Origin: Alteriqipengyuania bathyomarina_B
Lineage (GTDB): Bacteria > Pseudomonadota > Alphaproteobacteria > Sphingomonadales > Sphingomonadaceae
DNA: 64,000 nucleotides
Direction: 5' to 3'
NCBI RefSeq assembly: GCF_038594605.1
Contig: NZ_JBCFZM010000002.1
Coordinates: 124,001-188,000 of the forward strand
Shown: positions 7,921-14,828 of the stretch, piece by piece
How positions within the stretch are numbered: the first letter of the stretch is position 1
How the letters are laid out: each line of letters begins with the position of its first letter
Position numbers and translations under genes: made by a program
Notes under the pieces: generated by a model
Databases searched by the model: none
Seen by the model: only the letters and a program-made list of their open reading frames with translations
Told to the model about the DNA's origin: nothing

Positions 7921-9240
7921 ATGGGCGGACCAAGCGCCCCTAACCCCGCAGCCACGATGACCGCCGAGCGCGAACAGACAAGCGACCCCTTGCTGGCCTG
8001 TCTCGGCCTGACATTGGCGTTTTTCCTGCTCTGCCTGTGGCGGCTGTGGCTGCCGAGCGGCGCCTATTTCGACGAAATCCACTATCTTCCAGCCGCGCGC
8101 GACCTGCTGAGCGGCGCCGAGTATCGCAACCCCGAGCATCCACCGCTGGGCAAGGAGATCATCGCGGCAGGCATCGCGCTGCTGGGCGACAATGCGGGGG
8201 GCTGGCGGATCTTTTCCGCACTGGCGGGCGCGCTGGGGCTGTTCGCGGGGATGCGTGCGTTGTGGCATGCGAGCCACAGGCGCGATGCGGTGCTGGCCTA
8301 TGGGGTGTTGCTGGCGACCGGTTTCCTGCTGTTCGTCCATGCGCAGATAGCGATGCTCGACATCTTCATGGTCGCGTTCTTCCTCGCCGCGCTGTGGCTG
8401 TTCGCGAGCGCATGCCGTCAGCGCAGCGTGGCCCGTGCGCGGATCGATCTGGGCCTGGCCGGGATCGCGCTGGGCCTGTCGATGGCTGCCAAATGGAACG
8501 CCGCGCCGCTCGCCCCGCTGCTCGGCCTGTTCTTCCTCGCGATGCGGCTCGACGCGCTGCGTTTGCGCGACACTTTTACCGATGAAGATGCGGGCCCATT
8601 GCGCGGGGTTTCGCTGGTCGAAGCAGCGCTGTGGCTCGGCGTGCTGCCGCTGGCGGTCTATTCGGCGACCTTCTGGCCTGCCTTCCAGGTGGAGAACGGG
8701 CCGTTTGCAGGAATGGACCTGTTCGGCGCGCATCTGCACATGCTCGAACTTCAGGAAAGCGTGAAGCAGGCGCACCCCTACCAGTCGACCTGGGGCCAGT
8801 GGGTGCTGAACAGCCGCGCGATCTGGTATCTCTACGAGGTGACCGACGGCACGCAGCGCGGGGTCATGCTGATCGGCAATCCGCTGACCATGTGGCTCGG
8901 GCTTGCAGGCCTCGCATGGTGCGGCTGGGCGGCGCTGGCTTCGCGCCGGGGCGATGCGGCGGCGGTCTTCGTCCTCTATGCGCTGAGCATCGGCTTCTGG
9001 ATCGTCGCCGCCAAGCCGATCCAGTTCTACTACCACTATTTCCTGCCGAGCTGCTTCCTGCTCGCGGGGCTGGCACTGGCGATCGAGTGGCTGAAGGCGC
9101 GCGGGATCGGCTGGGCATATTGGGCGGTGCTGGCGGGCAGCGTGGCGGTGTTCGCGTGGTTCTACCCGATCCTGAGCGCCGCCGAGCTGGGCGACGTGCA
9201 GGCGTTCAATACGTGGATGTGGCTGGATGGGTGGAGATAG
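7921..9240 (+). CDS. PMT-type (GT39-like) polyprenyl-phosphate glycosyltransferase
   Basis: 439 residues with about nine to ten membrane segments. The first periplasmic loop has GAYFDEIHYLPAARDL, with the acidic pair expected of protein O-mannosyltransferase-fold enzymes, then NPEHPPLGKEI, which matches the family HPPLGK string. Such enzymes move a sugar from a lipid-phosphate carrier to a protein or glycan outside the membrane. The convergent neighbour at 9317-10399 encodes a dolichol-phosphate-mannose-synthase-like enzyme fused to GtrA, which would make the lipid-linked sugar. The two together suggest a short glycan-modification system. Start: ATG at 7921 (a TTG precedes it directly; ATG at 7957 is another option). 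Confidence 0.85.
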   Translation: MGGPSAPNPAATMTAEREQTSDPLLACLGLTLAFFLLCLWRLWLPSGAYFDEIHYLPAARDLLSGAEYRNPEHPPLGKEIIAAGIALLGDNAGGWRIFSALAGALGLFAGMRALWHASHRRDAVLAYGVLLATGFLLFVHAQIAMLDIFMVAFFLAALWLFASACRQRSVARARIDLGLAGIALGLSMAAKWNAAPLAPLLGLFFLAMRLDALRLRDTFTDEDAGPLRGVSLVEAALWLGVLPLAVYSATFWPAFQVENGPFAGMDLFGAHLHMLELQESVKQAHPYQSTWGQWVLNSRAIWYLYEVTDGTQRGVMLIGNPLTMWLGLAGLAWCGWAALASRRGDAAAVFVLYALSIGFWIVAAKPIQFYYHYFLPSCFLLAGLALAIEWLKARGIGWAYWAVLAGSVAVFAWFYPILSAAELGDVQAFNTWMWLDGWR

Positions 9241-9316
9241 TTTGACCGGTGCCGGGTGAGGGCTTGTGGCGGGCGCAGCCGCTGACGAAGGCAGCTGGGA
9301 ACAGACGCCACATTAG

Positions 9317-10399
9317 CTAAACCCTCCCCCACACAAACCGGTTCGACAGCGCGTAATTCCACACCGCGCCGACCACGATGCCCGCCAGCGCGGCGAGCAC
9401 CCAGCCCACCCCGCGCATTTCGAGAAAGCTCGCCAGCGCGACATTGGCGAGCGCGCCGATGGCGCAGGCCGCGCAGAACACCGTCCAGCCGCGCAGCCAT
9501 GCGGGCACGGTCTTGAGCCGCTTGTCGCGGTAGGTCAGCCAGTTGTTGAGCCAGAAGTTGAAGGTCATCGCGGCGAAGGTCGCGATGGCCTGCGCCTTCC
9601 AGAAAGTGGCAGTCATGTCCGGGTAGAACAGCGCGAGGATCGCCATGTGCACCAGCACGCCCACGCCGCCGACCGTGCCGAACAGCATGAAGCGCGTCGG
9701 GACGATCTGGCCGAGGTAGCGCTCATACAATCCGACGAGGAATTCGAACGCCACCGCGCGGTCGAGCTTGCTTGTCCCGCTGCGCCGCTCGCCGAACCGC
9801 ATTGGCACCTCGGCCACGCGCAGCCGCTCGGGCGAGACGGAGAGGATATCGAGCAGGATCTTGAAGCCGATGCCCGACAGCCGCGGGGCGAGCGCGCGCA
9901 CCCGCGCGGTCTCGATCAGGAAATAGCCGCTCATCGGATCGCTAAGCTCGACCCCGGTCAGGATCCGCGCGAGCCGGTTGGCGAGGCGCGAGCCCTTTTC
10001 GCGCCGCGCGCTCGACAGGCCATCGGCACTGGCTCCGTCCGCAAAGCGCGAGGCGACGACCAGATCGGCGCCTTCGAGCATTTCCAGCATCTGGGGGATC
10101 AGCGCGGGGTCGTGCTGGTGGTCGGCATCCATCACCGCGATCACCGGCGCAGGCGTCGCGCAGGCCCCTTCGATCACCGCCGAGGCGAGGCCGCGTCGGC
10201 CGATCCGCTGGAGCACGCGCACGCGCGGGTTTGCCTGAGCCAGCGCGCGCGCTTCGTCCGCCGTACCATCGGTGCTATCGTCGTCGACCACGATCGCTTC
10301 CCAGTCGAGCCCGCCTAGCGCCTCGCCCAGCCGGTCGACCATGGAGCCAAGGTTCTCGCGCTCGTTGAGCGTGGGCAGGATGACCGCGATTTCCGGCAC
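9317..10399 (-). CDS. GT2 polyprenol-phosphate-mannose synthase fused to GtrA-like membrane domain
   Basis: 360 residues. Residues 1-210 are a GT-A glycosyltransferase family 2 domain: AVILPTLNERENL, the UDP/GDP-sugar motif VVDDDSTDGT and metal-binding DADHQHDP. Residues about 230-355 form four membrane helices with FGTVGGVGVLVHM and FNFWLNNWLTYRD, the GtrA/DPMS signature. It probably loads a sugar on polyprenyl phosphate and presents or flips it across the inner membrane for a transferase such as the neighbouring PMT-type protein. The start is a GTG at 10399 with GAGG 9 nt before it. recO ends 19 bp upstream on the same strand, so the two may be co-transcribed. Confidence 0.88.
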   Translation of the reverse strand: MPEIAVILPTLNERENLGSMVDRLGEALGGLDWEAIVVDDDSTDGTADEARALAQANPRVRVLQRIGRRGLASAVIEGACATPAPVIAVMDADHQHDPALIPQMLEMLEGADLVVASRFADGASADGLSSARREKGSRLANRLARILTGVELSDPMSGYFLIETARVRALAPRLSGIGFKILLDILSVSPERLRVAEVPMRFGERRSGTSKLDRAVAFEFLVGLYERYLGQIVPTRFMLFGTVGGVGVLVHMAILALFYPDMTATFWKAQAIATFAAMTFNFWLNNWLTYRDKRLKTVPAWLRGWTVFCAACAIGALANVALASFLEMRGVGWVLAALAGIVVGAVWNYALSNRFVWGRV

Positions 10400-10418
10400 T
10401 TGCGCTTGCCTCGCCCCT

Positions 10419-11015
10419 CTATGCTATCCGCGCCAGCCGCTCGAGCAGCCGACCGCGCGCGGCCATAGCATCGCCCCGCCGGTCGGCAAGCAGGTAGCGT
10501 TCGAGCGCGGGCGCGATCCGGCGCAGCGCGTCGAGCGTTTCGGGAAGTTCGCCCGGCTCGGGTTTCAGACCGCCATAGCCCAGATCGCGCAGCAGCAGCG
10601 CTTCGTAGGATAGCAGTGCGGGGGCCCAGCCGCGTGCCGAGGGCGCATGGCAGATCGCATCGAGCAGACCGCCCAGCGCCTCGTACAGGCGGGGATAGGG
10701 ATTGCGCTCGGGCAGCGCGGACGCGGTGAGCGCGGTGACCCACAGGATCGCGGCGGCGGGCAGCGGTTCATTGAGCCATGGCGCACGGCTGGTGACCAGC
10801 TCGACCTTGCCGAAGGGCAGCTGGCTGGCGGAGCGCGCGCGGATATCGGCCTCCACGACGTTGCCGGGGATCACCACGGGCCGCAGCCGCCGCCCCTGCC
10901 CGCCCGCGACATAGGCCGCGACCATGCCTGCCTCTGCGGTCAGCGCGCGCAGGATCACGGCGTTCTCGCCATGCGCGCGCGCCGCGAGAACGATGGCGGG
11001 GGCCTTCAACTGCAT
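10419..11015 (-). CDS. recO: DNA repair protein RecO
   Basis: 198 residues. The N-terminal OB-fold start MQLKAPAIVLAARAHGENA and the phrase VAAYVAGGQGRRLRP are typical of RecO. The C-terminal helical part is short: the protein is about 40 residues below the usual 235-250, and the four-cysteine zinc site of some RecO proteins is absent. RecO helps load RecA on SSB-coated single-stranded DNA in the RecFOR pathway. The gene precedes the GT2-GtrA gene and follows small unknown genes on the same strand. Confidence 0.88.
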   Translation of the reverse strand: MQLKAPAIVLAARAHGENAVILRALTAEAGMVAAYVAGGQGRRLRPVVIPGNVVEADIRARSASQLPFGKVELVTSRAPWLNEPLPAAAILWVTALTASALPERNPYPRLYEALGGLLDAICHAPSARGWAPALLSYEALLLRDLGYGGLKPEPGELPETLDALRRIAPALERYLLADRRGDAMAARGRLLERLARIA

Positions 11016-11055
11016 GACGGCTAGCTAGGCAGAGCGCCCGGCGATGGGAAGCGGT

Positions 11056-11292
11056 TTACCCCGCCATCGCTTCCTTGGACGCCTTGACCGCCATCGAGCG
11101 TGCGCGGCCCATCGACCAGTTGGCCTGCATCCGCACTTCGGGGTTGGGCGCGCACCAGATTTCGCCGGTGGCATCGATGGCGGTCACCCACAGCAGGTTG
11201 TGTTCCTGCCCGTAATCGATGACGCCGAGCGCATAGCCGTCTCCCTTGCCGAGGACATGGAGCGGGATCGGGGGATCGAGTTGTGTAAACAT
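11056..11292 (-). CDS. conserved small protein of unknown function
   Basis: 78 residues with no signal peptide or membrane segment. The sequence mixes short beta-type strings (GYALGVIDYGQEHNLLWVTA) with a basic tail RARSMAVKASKEAMAG. I recognise no domain. It has a good SD (GAGAGG 8 nt before the ATG at 11292), coding-like composition and the same strand as recO 40 bp downstream, which together support a real gene. It may be a small cytosolic accessory protein, but no function can be given. Confidence 0.7.
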   Translation of the reverse strand: MFTQLDPPIPLHVLGKGDGYALGVIDYGQEHNLLWVTAIDATGEIWCAPNPEVRMQANWSMGRARSMAVKASKEAMAG

Positions 11293-11401
11293 GGCGCGAA
11301 GACCTCTCTTGCGGCAATTGAACGCGCAAAAGGGTCGGGCGCACCCGATCCATCATTTGGTAGATTTCGATGTGAGTCAGGCGCTTTTACGCCAGCGCGG
11401 T

Positions 11402-11647
11402 TTACTTGCGCTTGGCTTCCAGCGCATCGAGCCGCTTGGCCAGCGCGTCGTTCTCGGCGCGGGCCTTGGCGGCCATTTCCTTCACCGCCTCGAATTCCTC
11501 GCGGCTGACGAAGTCCAATCCGCCGACGGTTTCCTTGATCCGCTCGCGCGCGCCTTCCTGCGCCTCGCGCGTCATCCCGGCGAAGGTGCCCGCGGCACCG
11601 TTCACCAGCTTCACGAAATCGGCGATCATGGGGTTCTGGCTCTGCAT
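11402..11647 (-). CDS. ubiK: ubiquinone biosynthesis accessory factor UbiK (BMFP/YqiC family)
   Basis: 81 residues, the normal UbiK length. The family features are an amphipathic first helix (MIADFVKLVNGAAGTFAGM) and a C-terminal coiled coil with SREEFEAVKEMAAKARAEN and LDALEAKRK. UbiK-type proteins are linked to the aerobic ubiquinone-synthesis complex at the membrane, and the coiled coil makes trimers. The gene sits between a small unknown gene and tspO on the same strand. The older name of the domain, BMFP, refers to membrane fusion activity seen in vitro. Confidence 0.85.
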   Translation of the reverse strand: MQSQNPMIADFVKLVNGAAGTFAGMTREAQEGARERIKETVGGLDFVSREEFEAVKEMAAKARAENDALAKRLDALEAKRK

Positions 11648-11701
11648 AAGCTCAGAAATGGCGTGCGGACCCCGGTTTGTCCAGAGCCCGCAGCGCGCGC
11701 C

Positions 11702-12256
11702 TTACAAATCTATCCGCTGCACCGCGCCGGTGGTGTCGGCGCCGTCGGCTTCGGGGTTCATCTGCTGGATCTCGTAATTGAGATAGCCCGCGAAGATCGA
11801 CCAGGCGAGATACGGGATCAGCAGCACCGCCGCGAGTTTGCGCACCCGGGCAAACAGGATCATCGTGATCAGGATCATCACGTTGAGCGCGGCGATCAGG
11901 TACAGCGCATAGGTAATCTCGTGCTGGCCGAAGAACAGCGGGGTCCACGCAAGGTTCAGCGCGAACTGCACGATGAAGGCGACTATCGCGATCCCGCGAC
12001 CCTTCGCGCCCCAGGCCGAGCAGACCAGCGCAAAGGCGAGGCCCATCATCACGTAGAGAATGCCCCACACGATCGGGAACAGCTGCGCATCGGGATAGAA
12101 GTCGGGCTTGGCCAAGGCAGCGAACCACGGGTCGCCCTCCCCCGTGCCGGCAAGCTGGCCTGCCAGAAAGCCGAGCAGCACGATGGCGGGCACGATGAAC
12201 AGTGCCCAGCGAATGAAACTGGCGCGCAGTTGCGCGCGCGAAGCCAGTGTCGTCAT
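11702..12256 (-). CDS. tspO: TspO/MBR family tryptophan-rich sensory protein
   Basis: 184 residues with five membrane helices. Family landmarks are WFAALAKPDFYPDAQLFPIV followed by WGILYVMMG, then LNLAWTPLFFG and LIPYLAWSIFAGYLN. TspO proteins bind porphyrins and affect tetrapyrrole and oxygen responses in alphaproteobacteria. This version has about 20 residues before helix 1. The start ATG at 12256 is backed by a strong SD, GGGAGG with 4 nt before the ATG. It lies between ubiK and tlyA on the minus strand. A role in carotenoid or bacteriochlorophyll control is only a possibility, as no photosynthesis genes are in the window. Confidence 0.92.
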   Translation of the reverse strand: MTTLASRAQLRASFIRWALFIVPAIVLLGFLAGQLAGTGEGDPWFAALAKPDFYPDAQLFPIVWGILYVMMGLAFALVCSAWGAKGRGIAIVAFIVQFALNLAWTPLFFGQHEITYALYLIAALNVMILITMILFARVRKLAAVLLIPYLAWSIFAGYLNYEIQQMNPEADGADTTGAVQRIDL

Positions 12257-12369
12257 TGATCCTCCCGACGGAAAAGTGCGACTCGCCTTGTCTCGCCCCT
12301 CCCGCAGCGACAAGCAAGGTGGCAGACCCATACCGAATTGGCACGGCGCTTTCACCTTTTGCTAACGCT

Positions 12370-13110
12370 TTAGTCGCCTCTTTTTGCAGCAATAAGAAAT
12401 TCGATGTTTCCCTTGGGCCCCGTGATCGGGCTTTCGACGATACCCTGGACGACCCAGCCATCGTCTTCGAGCCAGCCGCGCGCCTCTTCGCAGACTCGCA
12501 GGTGCAGCGCGGGATCGCGCACCACGCCGCCTTTACCGACCTCTTCGCGCCCGACTTCGAACTGCGGCTTGATGAGCGAGACGAGCTGGCAATGCGGCGC
12601 GGCCAGCTCCAGCGGGCGTTCGAGCACCTTGGCCATGCCGATGAAGCTCGCATCGCACACGACCCAGTCGCAGGGTGCATCGATCTGCTCGGGCGTGAGG
12701 ATTCGCGCGGACGTCTGTTCGAGCACGGTCACGCGCTCGTCCTGCCGCAATTTCCACGCGAGCTGGTTGGTCCCGCTATCGACCGCGAACACCCGCGCCG
12801 CGCCGCGTTGCAGCAGCACATCGGTGAAGCCGCCTGTCGAGCTGCCGATATCCATCGCGGTGGCGCCCGCGGGATCGAGCGCGAAGGCATCGAGCGCGTG
12901 GGCGAGCTTCAGCCCGCCCCGGCTGACCCAGGGATGGTCGCGTCCGCGCACCTCGAGCGGAGCGTCGCTCGCCATCGCCAATCCGGGCTTGGCAATCTTG
13001 CTCTCGCCCGAAAAGACCACGCCCGCCATCACCAGCGCCTGAGCCCGGGCGCGGCTTTCCGCCAGCCCGCGCTCCACCAGCATCTGATCGACCCGCATCT
13101 TCTTTGTCAT
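12370..13110 (-). CDS. tlyA: TlyA family rRNA (2'-O) methyltransferase
   Basis: 246 residues. An S4 RNA-binding domain is at residues about 5-60 (RVDQMLVERGLAESRARAQA), then WVSRGGLKLAHALDAF and an FtsJ-like SAM-binding domain with AMDIGSSTGGFTDVLLQRGA, VDSGTNQLAWKLR, CDASFIG and LIKPQFEVGREEVGKGGVV. TlyA methylates 2'-hydroxyls of 16S and 23S rRNA in mycobacteria; the Gram-negative relatives modify 23S rRNA or are called hemolysin A by old naming. Start: ATG at 13110, with an in-frame ATG at 13128 as the alternative; neither has a clear SD. A divergent gene begins 53 bp away. Confidence 0.92.
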   Translation of the reverse strand: MTKKMRVDQMLVERGLAESRARAQALVMAGVVFSGESKIAKPGLAMASDAPLEVRGRDHPWVSRGGLKLAHALDAFALDPAGATAMDIGSSTGGFTDVLLQRGAARVFAVDSGTNQLAWKLRQDERVTVLEQTSARILTPEQIDAPCDWVVCDASFIGMAKVLERPLELAAPHCQLVSLIKPQFEVGREEVGKGGVVRDPALHLRVCEEARGWLEDDGWVVQGIVESPITGPKGNIEFLIAAKRGD

Positions 13111-13163
13111 GGGAAGCGCATTAGCCATGGACCCCCATCGGCTCCAAGCGCATTAATAGCGGT

Positions 13164-13739
13164 ATGAACAAACCCCGCATCGCCACCCCCGCCCGTATCG
13201 CGCTCGCCCTGTCGCTGCTTGCGGTGACCTGCTGCCAGACGCCCGAGCCGCCGCCGCCGCCTACACCCACGCCCGCGCCCCCTGCCCCCGTCGCAACGCA
13301 GGCGCCCGCGCCCAAGCCGGTCCCGGTCGAGCGCAACTGGATCGACCGTCCGCAGACGCCGGGCGACTGGAGCTATGTGGAAGAGCCGGGCGAAACGCTC
13401 GCGCTGTTCGGATCGCCCGGTGCGATCAAGCTGGTCTTCGCGTGCGACCTCGACACCCGCAAGGTGAGCATGGTGCGGCCCTTGTCCGCCATCGGTCCGG
13501 GCGATGTCGCGATGCGGATCAGCGCCGAGACGACCTCGCGCCCGCTGATGGCGGCGCGCGTGGCGGGCTCGCCCGGACAGGCCCCGGCGCGGGCGATCGC
13601 GACGCTCGACGCGCGCGATCCGCTGCTCGACGCGATCGCGATCACGCGCGGGCGCTTTGCCGTGGAAGTGGAAGGCGAGCCCGGCCTCTACGTGCCCGCC
13701 TGGGCCGAGGTGACGCGGGTGATCGAAGACTGCCGCTGA
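13164..13739 (+). CDS. exported proline-rich protein, unknown function
   Basis: 191 residues. The N-terminus is a signal peptide (basic KPRIATPAR then hydrophobic IALALSLLAVTCC). The double cysteine after LLAVT could act as a lipidation site, though threonine before the cysteine is unusual for a lipobox. Residues about 26-55 are a Pro/Ala linker (PEPPPPPTPTPAPPAP), as in proteins spanning part of the periplasm. The rest (60-190) looks like a small beta-rich domain with LVFACDLDTRKVSM and a repeat of ARAIATLDARDPLLDAIAIT; I do not name it. The gene is divergent from tlyA and is followed by a tandem repeat. Confidence 0.8.
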   Translation: MNKPRIATPARIALALSLLAVTCCQTPEPPPPPTPTPAPPAPVATQAPAPKPVPVERNWIDRPQTPGDWSYVEEPGETLALFGSPGAIKLVFACDLDTRKVSMVRPLSAIGPGDVAMRISAETTSRPLMAARVAGSPGQAPARAIATLDARDPLLDAIAITRGRFAVEVEGEPGLYVPAWAEVTRVIEDCR

Positions 13740-13756
13740 CGACAGCGCGCCCCAGA

Positions 13757-13826
13757 CCTGAAATCCGCGCCCTGAAATCCGCGCCCTGAAATCCGCGCCC
13801 TAAAGTCCGCGTCCTGAAAACCGTAT
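13757..13826 (+). repeat. 14-bp tandem repeat, five units
   Basis: Units of CCTGAAATCCGCGC start at 13757, 13771 and 13785 (three identical), then 13799 (three differences) and 13813 (diverged: CCTGAAAACCGTAT). The array starts 17 bp after the stop of the proline-rich protein gene. A 14-bp period is not a multiple of three, so it is not a protein repeat. The graded decay from left to right suggests slippage growth. The rest of 13740-14031 has no gene that I can support. Confidence 0.85.
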
Positions 13827-14031
13827 CCGGGGGATGGCGAATTCCCTGCCGCCCCATCGCTTCGTGTGGGCGACCGGGGGTCTTTTCGCGAGCGCACAAT
13901 TATGACGGGGAAAAAGATATTTACAAGGCTTGTGCTGGCGAATCAGGTGACTCACAAAGGGTCTTGAGAGCGGCGGTGCACGACGCTTCTCGGCCCCCGG
14001 TGATACGGTGCGGGTCTTGGCTTACAAGCGC

Positions 14032-14046
14032 GAAAGGAGGTGATCC
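14032..14046 (+). promoter_or_regulatory. 15-nt perfect anti-anti-Shine-Dalgarno site
   Basis: GAAAGGAGGTGATCC is the exact complement of the standard proteobacterial 16S rRNA 3' end (GGATCACCTCCTTTC). Most genes here match only 4-6 nt. GGAGG is 7 nt from the ATG at 14048, ideal spacing. Such an extended site should hold or load ribosomes very strongly. It precedes an 18-codon ORF rather than a normal gene. Confidence 0.8.
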
Positions 14047-14047
14047 G

Positions 14048-14104
14048 ATGTCTCATGGTTCAGCAGAGAGGTCGGCAAGTTTCCGCGCGAGGCACTATCG
14101 GTAA
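14048..14104 (+). CDS. 18-residue Arg/Ser-rich leader peptide (putative)
   Basis: ATG at 14048, TAA at 14102-14104; peptide MSHGSAERSASFRARHYR. It has four arginines, two histidines and four serines, no hydrophobic stretch, and ends RARHYR just before the stop. The evidence that it is translated is the 15-nt ideal SD in front of it. Downstream, three mutually pairing segments (14162-14210) could switch depending on ribosome position, and an orphan gene begins at 14253. The layout is that of a leader ORF in translational or transcriptional attenuation. I know of no family for this peptide and cannot name a signal. Confidence 0.45.
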   Translation: MSHGSAERSASFRARHYR

Positions 14105-14161
14105 AGTCGCATACCTTTAGAGGCTTCGTGAGCGGCACTTCCTGGCCGCTGACCATGCGAA

Positions 14162-14210
14162 GGGCAGTACTCCGACGGGCAGTGCTGCCCTTCACATTTT
14201 TGGGCAGCAC
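14162..14210 (+). promoter_or_regulatory. mutually exclusive hairpins (three-segment switch)
   Basis: Segment 1 (14162-14170, GGGCAGTAC), segment 2 (14182-14190, GTGCTGCCC) and segment 3 (14202-14210, GGGCAGCAC). Segment 2 pairs with segment 1 (9 bp with one G-U) or with segment 3 (9 bp, all Watson-Crick). Both loops are 11 nt. The two structures exclude each other. No T-run follows segment 3, so a simple intrinsic terminator is unlikely; masking of the next ribosome site (GGAGG at about 14238) or RNA stability is more likely. Confidence 0.6.
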
Positions 14211-14252
14211 GATAAGATTCGCATCACGCAATGGGCCGGAGGAAGTGAACAC

Positions 14253-14720
14253 ATGGCGATTTTTGTTGGGATGAGCGCAGCGGCGCTGGCGATGGCGCTG
14301 CAGGCACACGGCACCGGCCCGCAATTCGACACCGATACCGAAGCAGCGACCGCGCCCTGCGTCGGGGGATATGGCGAAGATAGCACTCCGACCGCTGCCC
14401 AGTGGCAAGAGATCATCGCCTGCGTCTTCGGCAACACGGCAGCGCAGATGGATGCCCAACTGCCACAGAAGATCGACGAGATCACCACACTGGTGTCGGT
14501 CTCTTCGAACGGCCCGACCTTCAATTACACCTACGTGCTTGATGTCGCGACGGCAGAGGTCGGGCAGGCGAACATCGACTCGCTCGAAGCCGCGACACGG
14601 CAGAATGCCTGCACCGAGCCATCGATGAAGCAGACGATCGGCCTCGGCGGGGCGTATTCCTATCGCTGGGTCGACCGGAGCGGCACGCAGATCACCACCC
14701 TGCGCATCGACGCCTGCTGA
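14253..14720 (+). CDS. orphan small protein, probably exported, with four cysteines
   Basis: 155 residues. Residues 2-18 are hydrophobic (AIFVGMSAAALAMALQA) and may be a signal peptide, though without the usual positive start. The remainder is hydrophilic with cysteines in ATAPC, IIAC, QNAC and the final DAC, enough for two disulfides in the periplasm. Strings such as IDEITTLVSVSSNG and YTYVLDVATAEVG suggest a small mixed alpha/beta domain. I do not recognise a family. SD: GGAGG 10 nt before the ATG. It is preceded by the leader peptide and switch-like hairpins (14032-14210), so its expression is probably controlled after transcription begins. ilvE follows 108 bp later on the same strand. Confidence 0.7.
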   Translation: MAIFVGMSAAALAMALQAHGTGPQFDTDTEAATAPCVGGYGEDSTPTAAQWQEIIACVFGNTAAQMDAQLPQKIDEITTLVSVSSNGPTFNYTYVLDVATAEVGQANIDSLEAATRQNACTEPSMKQTIGLGGAYSYRWVDRSGTQITTLRIDAC

Positions 14721-14828
14721 CGCGCAACTTATGAAAAGTTTACAGCCAAGTTTCTGAAATTTTTTGCCAGACCCCTTGCCCCATCCGGCCCTTGGCAATA
14801 ACGGCCTCCTCCACAGGAGAACCCACCA

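Noticed and set aside
13757..13826. CRISPR array
   Set aside because: The 14-bp units are directly adjacent with no spacers and there are no cas genes.
14128..14271. 48-codon frame (GTG at 14128) across the hairpins in the leader region
   Set aside because: No SD, basic low-quality sequence, and it overlaps the start of the orphan gene in another frame.
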